A stretch of DNA of 64,000 bases from Clostridium sp. GTDB taxonomy: Bacteria > Bacillota > Clostridia > Lachnospirales > Lachnospiraceae. The first letter of the stretch is position 1. Every line of letters starts with the position of its first letter. The position numbers and the translations under genes were made by a program. Below the pieces are notes generated by a model. That model was not told the origin of the DNA, did not search any database, and worked only from the letters and a program-made list of their open reading frames with translations. The DNA lies in NCBI GenBank assembly GCA_018377235.1, contig JAGZZT010000003.1, forward strand, positions 1 through 64,000, in the 5' to 3' direction. Shown here piece after piece: positions 32,623 through 41,046 of this stretch.

Positions 32623-33540
32623 CTATTCTGAAACGATAGATGTGTGAATCTGATACCAATGGTAGGGTTTGGGGTTGAATGCTCTGGCTGGATTTCCCCT
32701 ACGTCTTAAGATTTCATTTACTTGGTTAAAATAAGCGTTCAGATCTTCGCCGGATGCCTGAGCATTGTTATGGTGAAGAGGCAGTGCAAGCTGTGCGCCC
32801 ATTTGTTCAATCATATCTGCAAATGTTTCTGGAGAATAGCTTCGGATTCGGTGCCGCAGCATCAAATTTGGTTTCTCATTTTGAACATGGTGGCAGTGTT
32901 CTTCATAATCACGGCCAGCGCTGAAATCAATTCGATAATTATTTTTTGTTTCAATGATATAGTTAAAGTTAAACATAGATCCTAAGGGACCCAGCCGGCA
33001 TGGACAAGGAAGGCCAAATCCTTCAGAGCCGTCATACAGGGTGCGGCTGTCGCTTGGCCTCTGAAATACCCCTTCACGAAAAGAACGGTTATCGTGAGCT
33101 CCTGGATAAACTTTTAATGTAAAATCTTCAAAATAATAGGTATTTCCTGGATATAACGGGTAAATTGCCGCATAAGGAATGTCAAATACTTTAGCCACTT
33201 CTTCTGCACAGTCTGCGGGAACAAGAATTCTTCCATAAAAACGGTTCCATAATTCACCAATTAGATTACAATGATCCCCATGGACATGATTCAGCAAAAT
33301 ATAATCAGCTCCTGTAAACTGATCTACAGAAAAACCGGATTGCGCGTATATATTTTTTTCGATTTTCTGATTTGGGGTAAGATCTTCTTCCGCTATTCCC
33401 TGAAACTGTTTTTTGTCCAGATAAAATGGATCTGTAACCAGCGTTTTTCCCCCGGGAAAAATGATTTCATAACACTGGACTGAAATCCAGCGCAGTTTCA
33501 GTGCAAAAGAATCTGCCTGTGTTGCGTATGCTTCTCTCAT
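32623..33540 (-). CDS. Metallo-beta-lactamase-fold hydrolase
   Basis: A cytoplasmic MBL-fold enzyme (305 aa). The metal motif H85-V-H87-G-D89-H90 is complete, and downstream histidines (YPGAHDN; LPLHHNN) could complete a dinuclear site. The layout recalls UlaG-type lactonases and other small-molecule hydrolases rather than beta-lactamases. It is paired with a carboxylate-type permease under a LysR gene, so it may process an imported lactone or ester; that is inference. GGAGGG precedes the ATG. Confidence 0.85.
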   Translation of the reverse strand: MREAYATQADSFALKLRWISVQCYEIIFPGGKTLVTDPFYLDKKQFQGIAEEDLTPNQKIEKNIYAQSGFSVDQFTGADYILLNHVHGDHCNLIGELWNRFYGRILVPADCAEEVAKVFDIPYAAIYPLYPGNTYYFEDFTLKVYPGAHDNRSFREGVFQRPSDSRTLYDGSEGFGLPCPCRLGPLGSMFNFNYIIETKNNYRIDFSAGRDYEEHCHHVQNEKPNLMLRHRIRSYSPETFADMIEQMGAQLALPLHHNNAQASGEDLNAYFNQVNEILRRRGNPARAFNPKPYHWYQIHTSIVSE

Positions 33541-33569
33541 ATAGTTTCCCTCCTGTTTTTATAGAACAA

Positions 33570-33598
33570 ATTTTACTATAGAAAAAAGAGGGAATCAA
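33570..33598 (-). promoter_or_regulatory. Promoter of the MBL hydrolase-permease pair
   Basis: On the minus strand TTGATT (33593-33598) and TAAAAT (33570-33575) are 17 bases apart, upstream of the MBL gene and downstream of lysR. The pair can be expressed apart from lysR. Confidence 0.65.
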
Positions 33599-33652
33599 AT
33601 TCATTATTTTCATTAAAGTATGACTGAAAGGAATGGTTTGCGTAAAAAAGAA

Positions 33653-34561
33653 CTACATCAGTTCTTTTTTAGCAGTTAATAATTGAATTAAGTATCGACT
33701 TGCGGCATTTAACGTTTTGTCAGAACGGTAAACAAGAGTTGTGACCTGCTCAATTGGCTCTGCGTCTGCTAATTGCAGATATCTTAGTTTATGCTTTCCT
33801 AAGGGTACATTCATGCACAGCGCTGTTCCAATACCATTCTCTACCGCATCTAAAAGGCTTCGCACATCGCTGACTTCAAGGACAATAGCTGGCTTAATTC
33901 CCTTGCTTCGCAAAAGTTCTTTTGCCAATTTTCCAGAATTAGTTGTAACAGGCATACTTACCATAGGAAGCCCGTCCAAATACTTTAGAGAAATGGAAGG
34001 AAAGATGGAGTCCTCGTTTTGTTCTGCATGGCTGAAAAGGCTGGAATGACATGCGGTAACTGCCATCATGCGGGAAGTTTCAACAGGAAGATAAGTATAT
34101 CCAGGAAGGTATTCAACATTTGTAACCAAAGCCATATCCAGCGTTCCGTTCTGCAGTTCCATCATTTGTTTTCGGCTGGTTTCAGCTTTTGTTTTAATTT
34201 GAACATCAGGATATTTACAAAAAAATTGAGGAAAAATTTCTTCAAACAGCTGACTGCTTCTGCCCATCCCATATCCAAATCGAATCAGATGCTTTTGGAG
34301 ATCGGCTTCCTGCTCTAACCGATTAGAGAGCTGGCGATCTAATTGCATAATAATGCGTCCGGTATCTACATAATGCTGTCCCGCTTCTGTAAGAAAAAAT
34401 TGATTTCCTTTTTTAAAAAAAAGAGAAATTCCGAGGCTGCGTTCTGTACGCTGCAGGAATTTTGTTAATGCGGATTGTGTGATAAACAGCTGAGCTGCAG
34501 CCCGGGTAATGCTTTTTTGCTCTGCAATGGTTACAATATACTCATAATCACGGATATCCAT
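33653..34561 (-). CDS. LysR-family transcriptional regulator
   Basis: A 302-residue LysR-type regulator. The N-terminal helix-turn-helix is typical (QKSITRAAAQLFITQSALTK), and the effector-binding domain spans about residues 90-295. It lies in the same direction as, and just upstream of, the MBL hydrolase and permease genes, which are its likely targets. The effector may be the transported carboxylate. The start follows AAGGAGGC. Confidence 0.93.
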   Translation of the reverse strand: MDIRDYEYIVTIAEQKSITRAAAQLFITQSALTKFLQRTERSLGISLFFKKGNQFFLTEAGQHYVDTGRIIMQLDRQLSNRLEQEADLQKHLIRFGYGMGRSSQLFEEIFPQFFCKYPDVQIKTKAETSRKQMMELQNGTLDMALVTNVEYLPGYTYLPVETSRMMAVTACHSSLFSHAEQNEDSIFPSISLKYLDGLPMVSMPVTTNSGKLAKELLRSKGIKPAIVLEVSDVRSLLDAVENGIGTALCMNVPLGKHKLRYLQLADAEPIEQVTTLVYRSDKTLNAASRYLIQLLTAKKELM

Positions 34562-34626
34562 GAAATGCCTCCTTGCTTTTTGATTTTGACGTTCTTATTT
34601 TATGCTGCACAGCTTTCCGAAAATGG

Positions 34627-34656
34627 TTGATAATACTCTGAAAAATATTTTATAAT
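34627..34656 (+). promoter_or_regulatory. Promoter of the small membrane protein gene
   Basis: TTGATA (34627-34632), 18 bases, TATAAT (34651-34656). It leaves a leader of about 100 bases before the ATG at 34758 and faces away from lysR. Confidence 0.6.
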
Positions 34657-34757
34657 AAAAGCGGCAGCTATGCTACTTATTTACAAGCCTAAAATAGTAG
34701 TATATCATTTTAAAAGACGAAATTAATTATGATGTTTAAGTAAAGGAGGAGAAGAAA

Positions 34758-35237
34758 ATGAAAAAGGCGATACAATACGCCGCTCTGTCTGCGGTTTTCT
34801 CCCTAGCGCTTCATTTCATAACGGTTTATCTGCTGTGTCATGGGACGGGGCTTTTATTAGCTGGGGGAGATATGCTTAACAGCCCAGAAAAGTGGGAGAT
34901 AAGGGAGAAAGCGGAAACGATCATGGGACAGGCAGGTATGTTAGGAAATCTGTTCATCGCTTCCTGTTATCTGTTTGTCATCACAACAGGAATTTTTCTT
35001 ATAATCAGGAAATTTACTGCCATAGAGTATGTGGCTGCAGTCCTGTTATTTGGCCTGATACAGTTTGGAATTTTTATTTTAGAAAGATTGATAGAGACCC
35101 ACGGAATGACAGAGCTGTGTAACCGGCTGTGGGCAGTCCTGCATCAGAAAGCAGTCTGGATCCTTCTTATACTTCCTCTTCTGATATCAGTTGGAAGACG
35201 AATCGCTGACAGGGCAGGGCAGAAGAAGGAGCAGTAA
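34758..35237 (+). CDS. Unrecognised four-helix membrane protein
   Basis: A 159-residue protein with four predicted membrane segments (about residues 7-35, 58-82, 88-110 and 128-146) and a short basic tail. No motif links it to a family I know. It has its own promoter, a strong AAAGGAGGAG ribosome binding site and a terminator, so it looks like a functional single-gene unit. Function unknown. Confidence 0.75.
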   Translation: MKKAIQYAALSAVFSLALHFITVYLLCHGTGLLLAGGDMLNSPEKWEIREKAETIMGQAGMLGNLFIASCYLFVITTGIFLIIRKFTAIEYVAAVLLFGLIQFGIFILERLIETHGMTELCNRLWAVLHQKAVWILLILPLLISVGRRIADRAGQKKEQ

Positions 35238-35253
35238 GGCCCAGTGATCTGAC

Positions 35254-35302
35254 AGGAGCCGCCGGCCCATAGGTAAGAATACCTACAGGGCAGGCGGCTC
35301 CT
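35254..35302. terminator. Bidirectional hairpin terminator overlapping the DeoR gene end
   Basis: AGGAGCCGCC (35254-35263) pairs with GGCGGCTCCT (35293-35302), with inner GCCC/GGGC and AGGTA/TACCT stems. The right arm lies inside the last codons of the DeoR gene. It separates two converging genes. Confidence 0.65.
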
Positions 35303-36044
35303 TGGCGATCACAATATTGTCCTCTCCCCGGTAGCTTTCCTGGGGAAGGCGATCCGTGATAATCGTGGCAGAGGAGAATTCGCCGAAGCTGACGGGGCTG
35401 GTCTGGAAAAATTTGCTGGAGTCGCAGAGCACATAGGGTTCTCTGGTTTGCTCCATGGCAAATTCTTTGATCAGAGCCTCGTTGGGATCCGGGGTAGTGA
35501 AGCCGGAAATGCGGCTGACTCCGTTGGCGCCCCAGAATCCTTTTGTGAAATGGTACTTTTTCAGGCTCAGATAGGCCTCGTTTCCCACCACAGCCTCTGT
35601 GGAGGCCTTGATTTCTCCTCCCAGAACGGCTGCCCGGAAGCCCCGTTCCACCAGGCGCAGGCCGTGGGAGACTGCGTTTGTCACAAAGAAGGCAGATTTC
35701 TCCTCGATAAAGGGAATCATGGCCCCCGTGGTGGTTCCGGCGTCCAGATAGACGAAGTCGTCAGGCTTAATTAAGGAGGCGGCGTACCGGGCAATCCTGA
35801 TTTTTTCTTCCATGTGCTGTTCCTGGCGCAGGGATACCTGGGCGTCGGCGGCGTCAATCGTCAGATCTGCCTGAACCGCCCCGCCGAACACCTTGATCAG
35901 CGCGCCTTTCTTGTGAAGAACCGTTAAATCCCGGCGGATGGTAGACTCCGAGGCGTCAAACCGCTCCTTCAAGTCCTGCACCGTCACGCTGCCCTGGGCG
36001 TTTAACAGCTTTAAAATCTCTTCCTGCCGCTTTTCCGTAAGCAT
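35283..36044 (-). CDS. DeoR-family regulator, probable FruR
   Basis: A DeoR-type repressor of 253 aa. The helix-turn-helix is at residues about 19-40 (VTVQDLKERFDASESTIRRD), followed by the sugar-phosphate-binding domain with YLDAGTTTGAMI and LVERG. It lies downstream of the fructose PTS gene on the same strand, with a hairpin between, so it probably senses fructose-1-phosphate and represses the fru operon. The start is ATG at 36042-36044 with AAGGAAGG upstream; earlier in-frame starts lack correct spacing. Confidence 0.88.
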   Translation of the reverse strand: MLTEKRQEEILKLLNAQGSVTVQDLKERFDASESTIRRDLTVLHKKGALIKVFGGAVQADLTIDAADAQVSLRQEQHMEEKIRIARYAASLIKPDDFVYLDAGTTTGAMIPFIEEKSAFFVTNAVSHGLRLVERGFRAAVLGGEIKASTEAVVGNEAYLSLKKYHFTKGFWGANGVSRISGFTTPDPNEALIKEFAMEQTREPYVLCDSSKFFQTSPVSFGEFSSATIITDRLPQESYRGEDNIVIAKEPPAL

Positions 36045-36148
36045 TTTCCTCATCCTTCCTTTCTCTGGCAAATGAAATAATTAATGGTATTTTACAACAA
36101 AATATGCGGAGACGCTACTCCTGGAAGTACCAAAAAATAAGAAAAAAT

Positions 36149-36207
36149 AAGCACGAGGAAAAATTTTCGGTGACTTTAAGTGGAACAAGAAAATTTTCCT
36201 CGTGCTT
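36149..36207. repeat. Loop-conserved hairpin, copy D
   Basis: Stem 36149-36168 pairs with 36189-36207 (one bulge) around the loop GGTGACTTTAAGTGGAACAA. Stem and loop closely resemble copy C. It lies between the ends of fruA and the start of the DeoR gene. Confidence 0.8.
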
Positions 36208-36218
36208 TATATTTATTG

Positions 36219-38171
36219 TTACACCGCTTTCTTCTTCAGAACTCCTAACAGGAAGGCTCCAATCAGAGTTCCGATTACCAGAGCGGCCAGATACATCATG
36301 GCATTTCCTACAACTGGGAATACGAAGATTCCGCCGTGAGGAGCCATGAGAGTACATCCAAAGGCCATGGACAGGGCTCCAGAGACTCCCGCGCCGATGA
36401 CACAGGCAGGAAGCACATGAAGCGGATCAGAGGCTGCAAACGGGATAGCTCCCTCTGTGATGAAGGCCAGACCCATGATAAAGTTGACCGGGCCGGATTC
36501 CCGCTCTTCCTTTGTAAACTTGTTTTTAAACAGCAGAGTAGCCAGGGCAATAGCGCATGGAGGAACCATTCCGCCGATCATAACGGCTGCCATAATATCA
36601 TAGTTGCCTGCGGCGATAGAGGCGGTTCCAAAGACATATGCCGCCTTATTGAAGGGGCCGCCCATATCAATAGACATCATACCTGCAACAACGATTCCAA
36701 GGAGAATTTTGCTGGTTCCGCTCATGTTGGTAAGGGCTGTGTTCAGGGAGGTATTTAAAAACCCTACCGGCGGTTCAATGATAAAGGTCATAATCAGACC
36801 GATTAACAGGATTCCGAATACAGGATATAAAAGCACTGGAGCAATTTTTTCCAGGGCTTCCGGCAGACGGCTGAACAGCTTTCCAAGGAAGAGCACCAGG
36901 TATCCTGCGATGAAGCCGGCTAACAGAGCGCCCAGGAATCCGGACTTTCCGCTGGCAGCAATCATTCCGCCGACAAAGCCTACAGCAAGAGCTGGTCTGT
37001 CTCCAATACTCATGGCAATGAATCCAGCCAGGATTGGGAGCATGAATCCGAAGGCAATTCCACCGATTCCTTTTAGAGCCGCGGCGGCTGGGGTGATGGT
37101 TCCGAAGGCAGATCTGGCCTCATCGGACAGAGAATTGATATCTACGCTCAGGCCATCGATCAGGAAGGACAGGGCGATAAGAATTCCGCCTCCCACCACG
37201 AAAGGAAGCATATGAGAAACACCATTCATCAGCTGAGTGTAGATTTTGTGAGCTGTGCTGCCGGAAGCCTTCGCTTCTTTTGCAGCCGCCGGATTTCCTG
37301 CCTGGTAGACAGGGGCCTCTCCTTTCATGGCCTGTTCTATCAGCTGCTCTGCTTTGCTGATTCCGTCAGAGACAGGACACTCGATAAGACGTTTTCCATG
37401 GAAACGCTCCATGGGAACTTTAGCGTCGGCAGCTACAATAATGCAGTCAGCCTCAGCGATTTCCTGTTCTGTAAGGACATTTTTCGCTCCTCCGGACCCC
37501 CTGGTCTCTACCTTCAGGGAGCAGCCGGCAGCCCGGGCTGCCTTTTCCAGTCCTTCTGCGGCCATATAGGTGTGGGCGATGCCAGTAGGGCAGGAGGTGA
37601 CTGCCAGAATGCGGCAGGAGGATTTGGCTTTGGAAGCTTCTGCCTCTTCAGAAACAGACGGGCTGTTTTCCTGCTCCTGGCTTTGAGCGGCCAGCTGGCT
37701 GTCGATGCCTGGCTTTTCCTGATCAGCCTGATCAATGACAGATAAAAATTCCTCTGGAGTCTCAGCTTTCAGCAGCTTTGAAACAAAGCTTTCGTCCATC
37801 AGGAGTACAGAAAGCTTGCTGAGTACATCCAGGTGGATATTGTCTTCTGTATCCGGGGCGGCAATCAGGAAAATCAGATTAGCCGGCATACCGTCTAAAG
37901 ATTCAAATTCCACGCCGTCCTTTACGATCATGGCGGCCAGTCCAGGTTCTCTGACAGCTGCGCATTTACCGTGGGGAATGGCGATTCCTCCGCCGATTCC
38001 TGTAGTACTCTCCTCCTCACGGAGATAAACCTGTTTTCTGTAACCTTCTTCGTCTGCAATCTTTCCGCTGGCTGTCATCAGGGCAACCATCTGATCCAGA
38101 GCTTCTTTTTTCGTATGCGGGGTTCCGTTCAGGCAGATGCTCCGCTGATCAATTAAATCTGTAATCCGCAT
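36219..38171 (-). CDS. fruA: PTS fructose transporter, EIIA-EIIB-EIIC fusion
   Basis: A 650-residue three-domain permease. EIIA occupies residues 1-150 with phospho-His67 (IAIPHGK). A Ser/Glu-rich linker follows. EIIB spans about 185-285 with phospho-Cys194 (VTSCPTGIAHT). The EIIC membrane domain spans about 310-648 with about ten helices. It takes up fructose and releases fructose-1-phosphate in the cytoplasm. It follows fruK by 14 bases in the same operon. Confidence 0.96.
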   Translation of the reverse strand: MRITDLIDQRSICLNGTPHTKKEALDQMVALMTASGKIADEEGYRKQVYLREEESTTGIGGGIAIPHGKCAAVREPGLAAMIVKDGVEFESLDGMPANLIFLIAAPDTEDNIHLDVLSKLSVLLMDESFVSKLLKAETPEEFLSVIDQADQEKPGIDSQLAAQSQEQENSPSVSEEAEASKAKSSCRILAVTSCPTGIAHTYMAAEGLEKAARAAGCSLKVETRGSGGAKNVLTEQEIAEADCIIVAADAKVPMERFHGKRLIECPVSDGISKAEQLIEQAMKGEAPVYQAGNPAAAKEAKASGSTAHKIYTQLMNGVSHMLPFVVGGGILIALSFLIDGLSVDINSLSDEARSAFGTITPAAAALKGIGGIAFGFMLPILAGFIAMSIGDRPALAVGFVGGMIAASGKSGFLGALLAGFIAGYLVLFLGKLFSRLPEALEKIAPVLLYPVFGILLIGLIMTFIIEPPVGFLNTSLNTALTNMSGTSKILLGIVVAGMMSIDMGGPFNKAAYVFGTASIAAGNYDIMAAVMIGGMVPPCAIALATLLFKNKFTKEERESGPVNFIMGLAFITEGAIPFAASDPLHVLPACVIGAGVSGALSMAFGCTLMAPHGGIFVFPVVGNAMMYLAALVIGTLIGAFLLGVLKKKAV

Positions 38172-38185
38172 GAGATTTCCTCCTT

Positions 38186-39040
38186 TTAATCATTTTTATT
38201 CCACAAATCAGACGTGCTGTTAAGCGTCTGATAAACGCAGCGGATTTCCTGTTCTGTGGCAAGGAATTCGGAGAACGCGCTGGCGCTTCCGGCAGAAATT
38301 CCCATTTTAAATGCATGGGAATAATCCTGAGATTCCATCCATCCGGCTAAAAAACCTGCCACCATGGAATCGCCTGCTCCCACTGCGTTTACTAAAGTTC
38401 CCTTGGGAGCTGGAAGCATATGAACACAGCCTTCTGCATCTAAAAGTACGGCTCCCTGTCCTGCCATGGAGACAAGCACGTTCTGGGCGCCCATTTCCTG
38501 CAGCTTTCTGGCGTATGGGACAACCTCTTCCCGGCTGTTTAAAACAGCGTGGAAAATTTCTCCCAGTTCAACACCCCGTTCCTTCAGCATATCCAGAATG
38601 CGGCTGTAGATATCCTTTGGCATGGAGGCCGGGATGCTTCCAGCCAGTACCAGCGTATCGCCGCGTTCCAGACAGTTCAGCTGCCCCATCAGGCGGTTCA
38701 GGGAAGTTTCGTCAATGTCAGGTCCCGCGCCGTTGATTTCAGTTCCGTCAAAATCTTTCATCTTTATATTAATGCGGGAACATCCTTTTTCCAGGAAAAT
38801 AAATCCGCAGGATATGCCGCTTTGGCGGATACGTGCTTCGATCTCCCTGCCAGTAAAACCGGCCAGAAATCCCAAAGCTGTGTTTTCGACACCGAGACTG
38901 TGAAGAACGGCAGATACGTTCACGCCTTTTCCACCGGGAAGCAGCTGTTCAGAGGACGTGCGGTTCGTCTTTCCCAGCTCAAACTGGTCGACAGCTACGA
39001 TATAGTCCAGAGATGGATTAAATGTAACAGTGTAAATCAC
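38186..39040 (-). CDS. fruK: 1-phosphofructokinase with an apparent internal deletion
   Basis: A PfkB-family kinase that would turn fructose-1-phosphate into fructose-1,6-bisphosphate. PGGKGVNVS (35-43) and the catalytic-base motif GAGDS (D224) are present. It is 284 aa, while the family usually has 303-312. Alignment in memory to other FruK proteins shows the gap after residue 158: GVE runs straight into LGEIF, and the strand plus KPN region between (VVDAT...KPNNHE) is absent. The reading frame stays open. Activity is doubtful. The start is GTG behind AGGAGG. Confidence 0.9.
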   Translation of the reverse strand: MIYTVTFNPSLDYIVAVDQFELGKTNRTSSEQLLPGGKGVNVSAVLHSLGVENTALGFLAGFTGREIEARIRQSGISCGFIFLEKGCSRINIKMKDFDGTEINGAGPDIDETSLNRLMGQLNCLERGDTLVLAGSIPASMPKDIYSRILDMLKERGVELGEIFHAVLNSREEVVPYARKLQEMGAQNVLVSMAGQGAVLLDAEGCVHMLPAPKGTLVNAVGAGDSMVAGFLAGWMESQDYSHAFKMGISAGSASAFSEFLATEQEIRCVYQTLNSTSDLWNKND

Positions 39041-39071
39041 GTTTAAAACCTCCTGTCATATTTGTAATGTT

Positions 39072-39100
39072 ATTATACAACCACAAACAGTCACAATCAA
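39072..39100 (-). promoter_or_regulatory. Promoter of the fru operon
   Basis: On the minus strand TTGATT (39095-39100) and TATAAT (39072-39077) are 17 bases apart. Half-sites of the TTTGTGA type (39082-39087, 39091-39096, 39111-39117) overlap or flank it, as expected for repression by the DeoR-family regulator. Confidence 0.7.
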
Positions 39101-39131
39101 TCAAAATAAGTCACAAAATGCAGGGCGGAAA

Positions 39132-39150
39132 TTTGTGATGTTTTCACAAA
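39132..39150. promoter_or_regulatory. Palindromic operator, probable FruR site
   Basis: TTTGTGA (39132-39138) and TCACAAA (39144-39150) form a perfect inverted repeat around a 5-base spacer, upstream of the fru promoter. The same half-site recurs near the promoter. Confidence 0.6.
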
Positions 39151-39314
39151 AAGCTGTATTCAGTCAAAATCGAGCATACTCGTAAGAAAAAAGTAAAAAA
39201 ATTTCAGTTTCTCCAACTTTTCAGCGGACTGATTCGTCTAACTATAGAAAAGGGACAGGAAATAGAAGCACAGATAGAGAGAAAGGCAGAAGCAGCCTGG
39301 CACGGAGGAGACAG

Positions 39315-40376
39315 ATGCAGCGCGTCAGATATCAGGAATTGCATCCCGCAGACAGAGACGGCGGTGATCATTTAACCAGAAAAGAGAGAGAGTATTACAG
39401 GGAGAGGCAGAGGATAAAGCGGAGAAAAGAAAAACGCCGCCGCAGAATCCGAAGCATTGTATCTTCCCTGGAAGGGATCCTTTTGTGCCTGATTTTTCTT
39501 ACTGCTTTGAACTATCTGCCTGTATTTGGAGATCAGGGGAGGGCGAAAGCCTGTCTTGCCGGAGCGCTGGAACAGGTATTTCGTTCTCCTGAAAATGGAG
39601 CGGAGGCAGGATTAATCTGGGGGACAGAGGAAGCCTTGAAAGAATCAGAAGATATGCCGGAAGAGACGGAGGCGGCTTTGAAAGAGACAGAATCCTTTTT
39701 GCCTTTGAAAGAGACAGAAGGATTTTCAGATCAGATGGAAACAGAAGAACTGCTGGCAGAGGCCTACGACTTTTCGCGTCCGGTGCCCCCTTCAGCTCCG
39801 GTGGATAACAGCTATTTTGACGATGCTGTTTTTATCGGAGATTCCAGAACAGAGGGTCTGATTACCAACACAGGCCTCTCTAATACTACTTCCTACACCT
39901 ACAAGGGACTGATGGTGGATACTGTATTCACCAAGCCGGTAATCCGCAGAGGGGAGAATAAGATTTCAGTGATGGATGCCCTGAAAACCACCTCCTTTTC
40001 CAAAGTTTATATTATGTTTGGGATCAATGAGAACGGCTGGCCCTACAACGATGTTTTTATTGACAAATATGGGAAAATCATCGATGCGATCCGGGAGATT
40101 AACCCAAATGCAGTGATTTATGTTCAGGAAATTATGCCGGTGACGAACCAGGTGTCTTCCACCCACAGCTACATCAGGAATGGAAAGATTGCAGAATTTA
40201 ACAGGCTGCTGCGCCAGCTGTCCAATGAAAAACAGGTTTATTTTATCGACACAGCGTCAGCGGTGGCTGTGTCTGACGGAAGTCTTCCGGCTGAGGCAGC
40301 TTCTGATGGAATTCACTTGAAGAAGGATTACTGTAAAAAATGGCTGGATTACTTAAAGAGTCATACTGTTTCCTGA
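39315..40376 (+). CDS. Membrane-anchored SGNH/GDSL-type hydrolase
   Basis: A 353-residue protein with a basic cytoplasmic N-terminus, one membrane helix (about residues 48-66), a Glu/Thr-rich linker and an external SGNH domain. The catalytic serine is S177 in FIGDSRTEG, and D-x-x-H is seen in SDGIHLKKDY near the C-terminus. It is the first gene of a set with a DUF4358 lipoprotein, MBOAT and DHHW genes, so it may add or remove acyl groups on a surface polymer. GGAGGAG precedes the ATG. Confidence 0.82.
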   Translation: MQRVRYQELHPADRDGGDHLTRKEREYYRERQRIKRRKEKRRRRIRSIVSSLEGILLCLIFLTALNYLPVFGDQGRAKACLAGALEQVFRSPENGAEAGLIWGTEEALKESEDMPEETEAALKETESFLPLKETEGFSDQMETEELLAEAYDFSRPVPPSAPVDNSYFDDAVFIGDSRTEGLITNTGLSNTTSYTYKGLMVDTVFTKPVIRRGENKISVMDALKTTSFSKVYIMFGINENGWPYNDVFIDKYGKIIDAIREINPNAVIYVQEIMPVTNQVSSTHSYIRNGKIAEFNRLLRQLSNEKQVYFIDTASAVAVSDGSLPAEAASDGIHLKKDYCKKWLDYLKSHTVS

Positions 40377-40462
40377 GGCGAGGAAGTTCAGAAAGCAGCA
40401 GACAGAAGTAAGATATATAAAATAAGATACATAAAAAAGACACATAAAAGAGGGAGAAAGAA

Positions 40463-41035
40463 ATGAGAAATAAAATATGGATGAAAAGTGCACAGAAAAA
40501 AGGAATCAGGGCGGGACTGCTTCTGGCGGTCTGCCTCTCTGTGTCTGCCTGCGGCGGGCAGAGTGGAAAAGACGGGGCAGAAAATCAGGTGAAAAACCAG
40601 ACAGAAAGCCGGCAGGACAGCGGACAGACAAAGAATGCCCAGAAGGACGGAAAGCAGGCAGATGCCGGAGAAATCGGAAAGAAGCTTGCAGAAACCCTGA
40701 CCTTTGAGGACGAGCTGACATTGGCGGACGAGGATATGGCGGAGATGCTCTATGGTATTGATACGGCGGTTCAGTCCTCTGTCTATGTCAGCAGCGGAGC
40801 TACAGCGGAGGAAATCGCAGTGTTTGAATTTGGGACAGAAGAAGAGTGCAAAGAAGCCGTTTCTCTGGCGGAGCAGAGGATTGAGGATCAGAAAGAGGCC
40901 TTCGCTTCCTACGTTCCCAAGGAAGTAAAACGCCTGGACGGCGCGGCAGTAAAGCAGTATGGCCGTTTTCTGGCAGTCTGCGTCTGCGATGAGAGCAGGC
41001 AGGCGGAGGAGCTGCTTTCTGAGCTTCTTCAGTAG
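40463..41035 (+). CDS. DUF4358 lipoprotein
   Basis: A 190-residue lipoprotein. The signal peptide ends in LSVSAC (Cys33 from the first ATG), followed by a Gln/Lys/Glu-rich linker and a compact domain (about 75-190) with the DUF4358 pattern (AMLYGID..., FEFGTEEECKEA). The role of DUF4358 is unknown, but such genes often sit beside MBOAT and DHHW genes, as here. It starts after GAGGGAG. Confidence 0.75.
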   Translation: MRNKIWMKSAQKKGIRAGLLLAVCLSVSACGGQSGKDGAENQVKNQTESRQDSGQTKNAQKDGKQADAGEIGKKLAETLTFEDELTLADEDMAEMLYGIDTAVQSSVYVSSGATAEEIAVFEFGTEEECKEAVSLAEQRIEDQKEAFASYVPKEVKRLDGAAVKQYGRFLAVCVCDESRQAEELLSELLQ

Positions 41036-41046
41036 AAGGAGCAGAC

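Noticed and set aside
36104..36357. Open frames on both strands across hairpin copy D
   Set aside because: They arise from the palindromic repeat and the end of fruA read in the wrong frame. They have no start signals.
36604..37215. Long antisense frames within fruA
   Set aside because: They are shadows of the GC-rich third positions of fruA. The coding-strand protein has complete PTS motifs.
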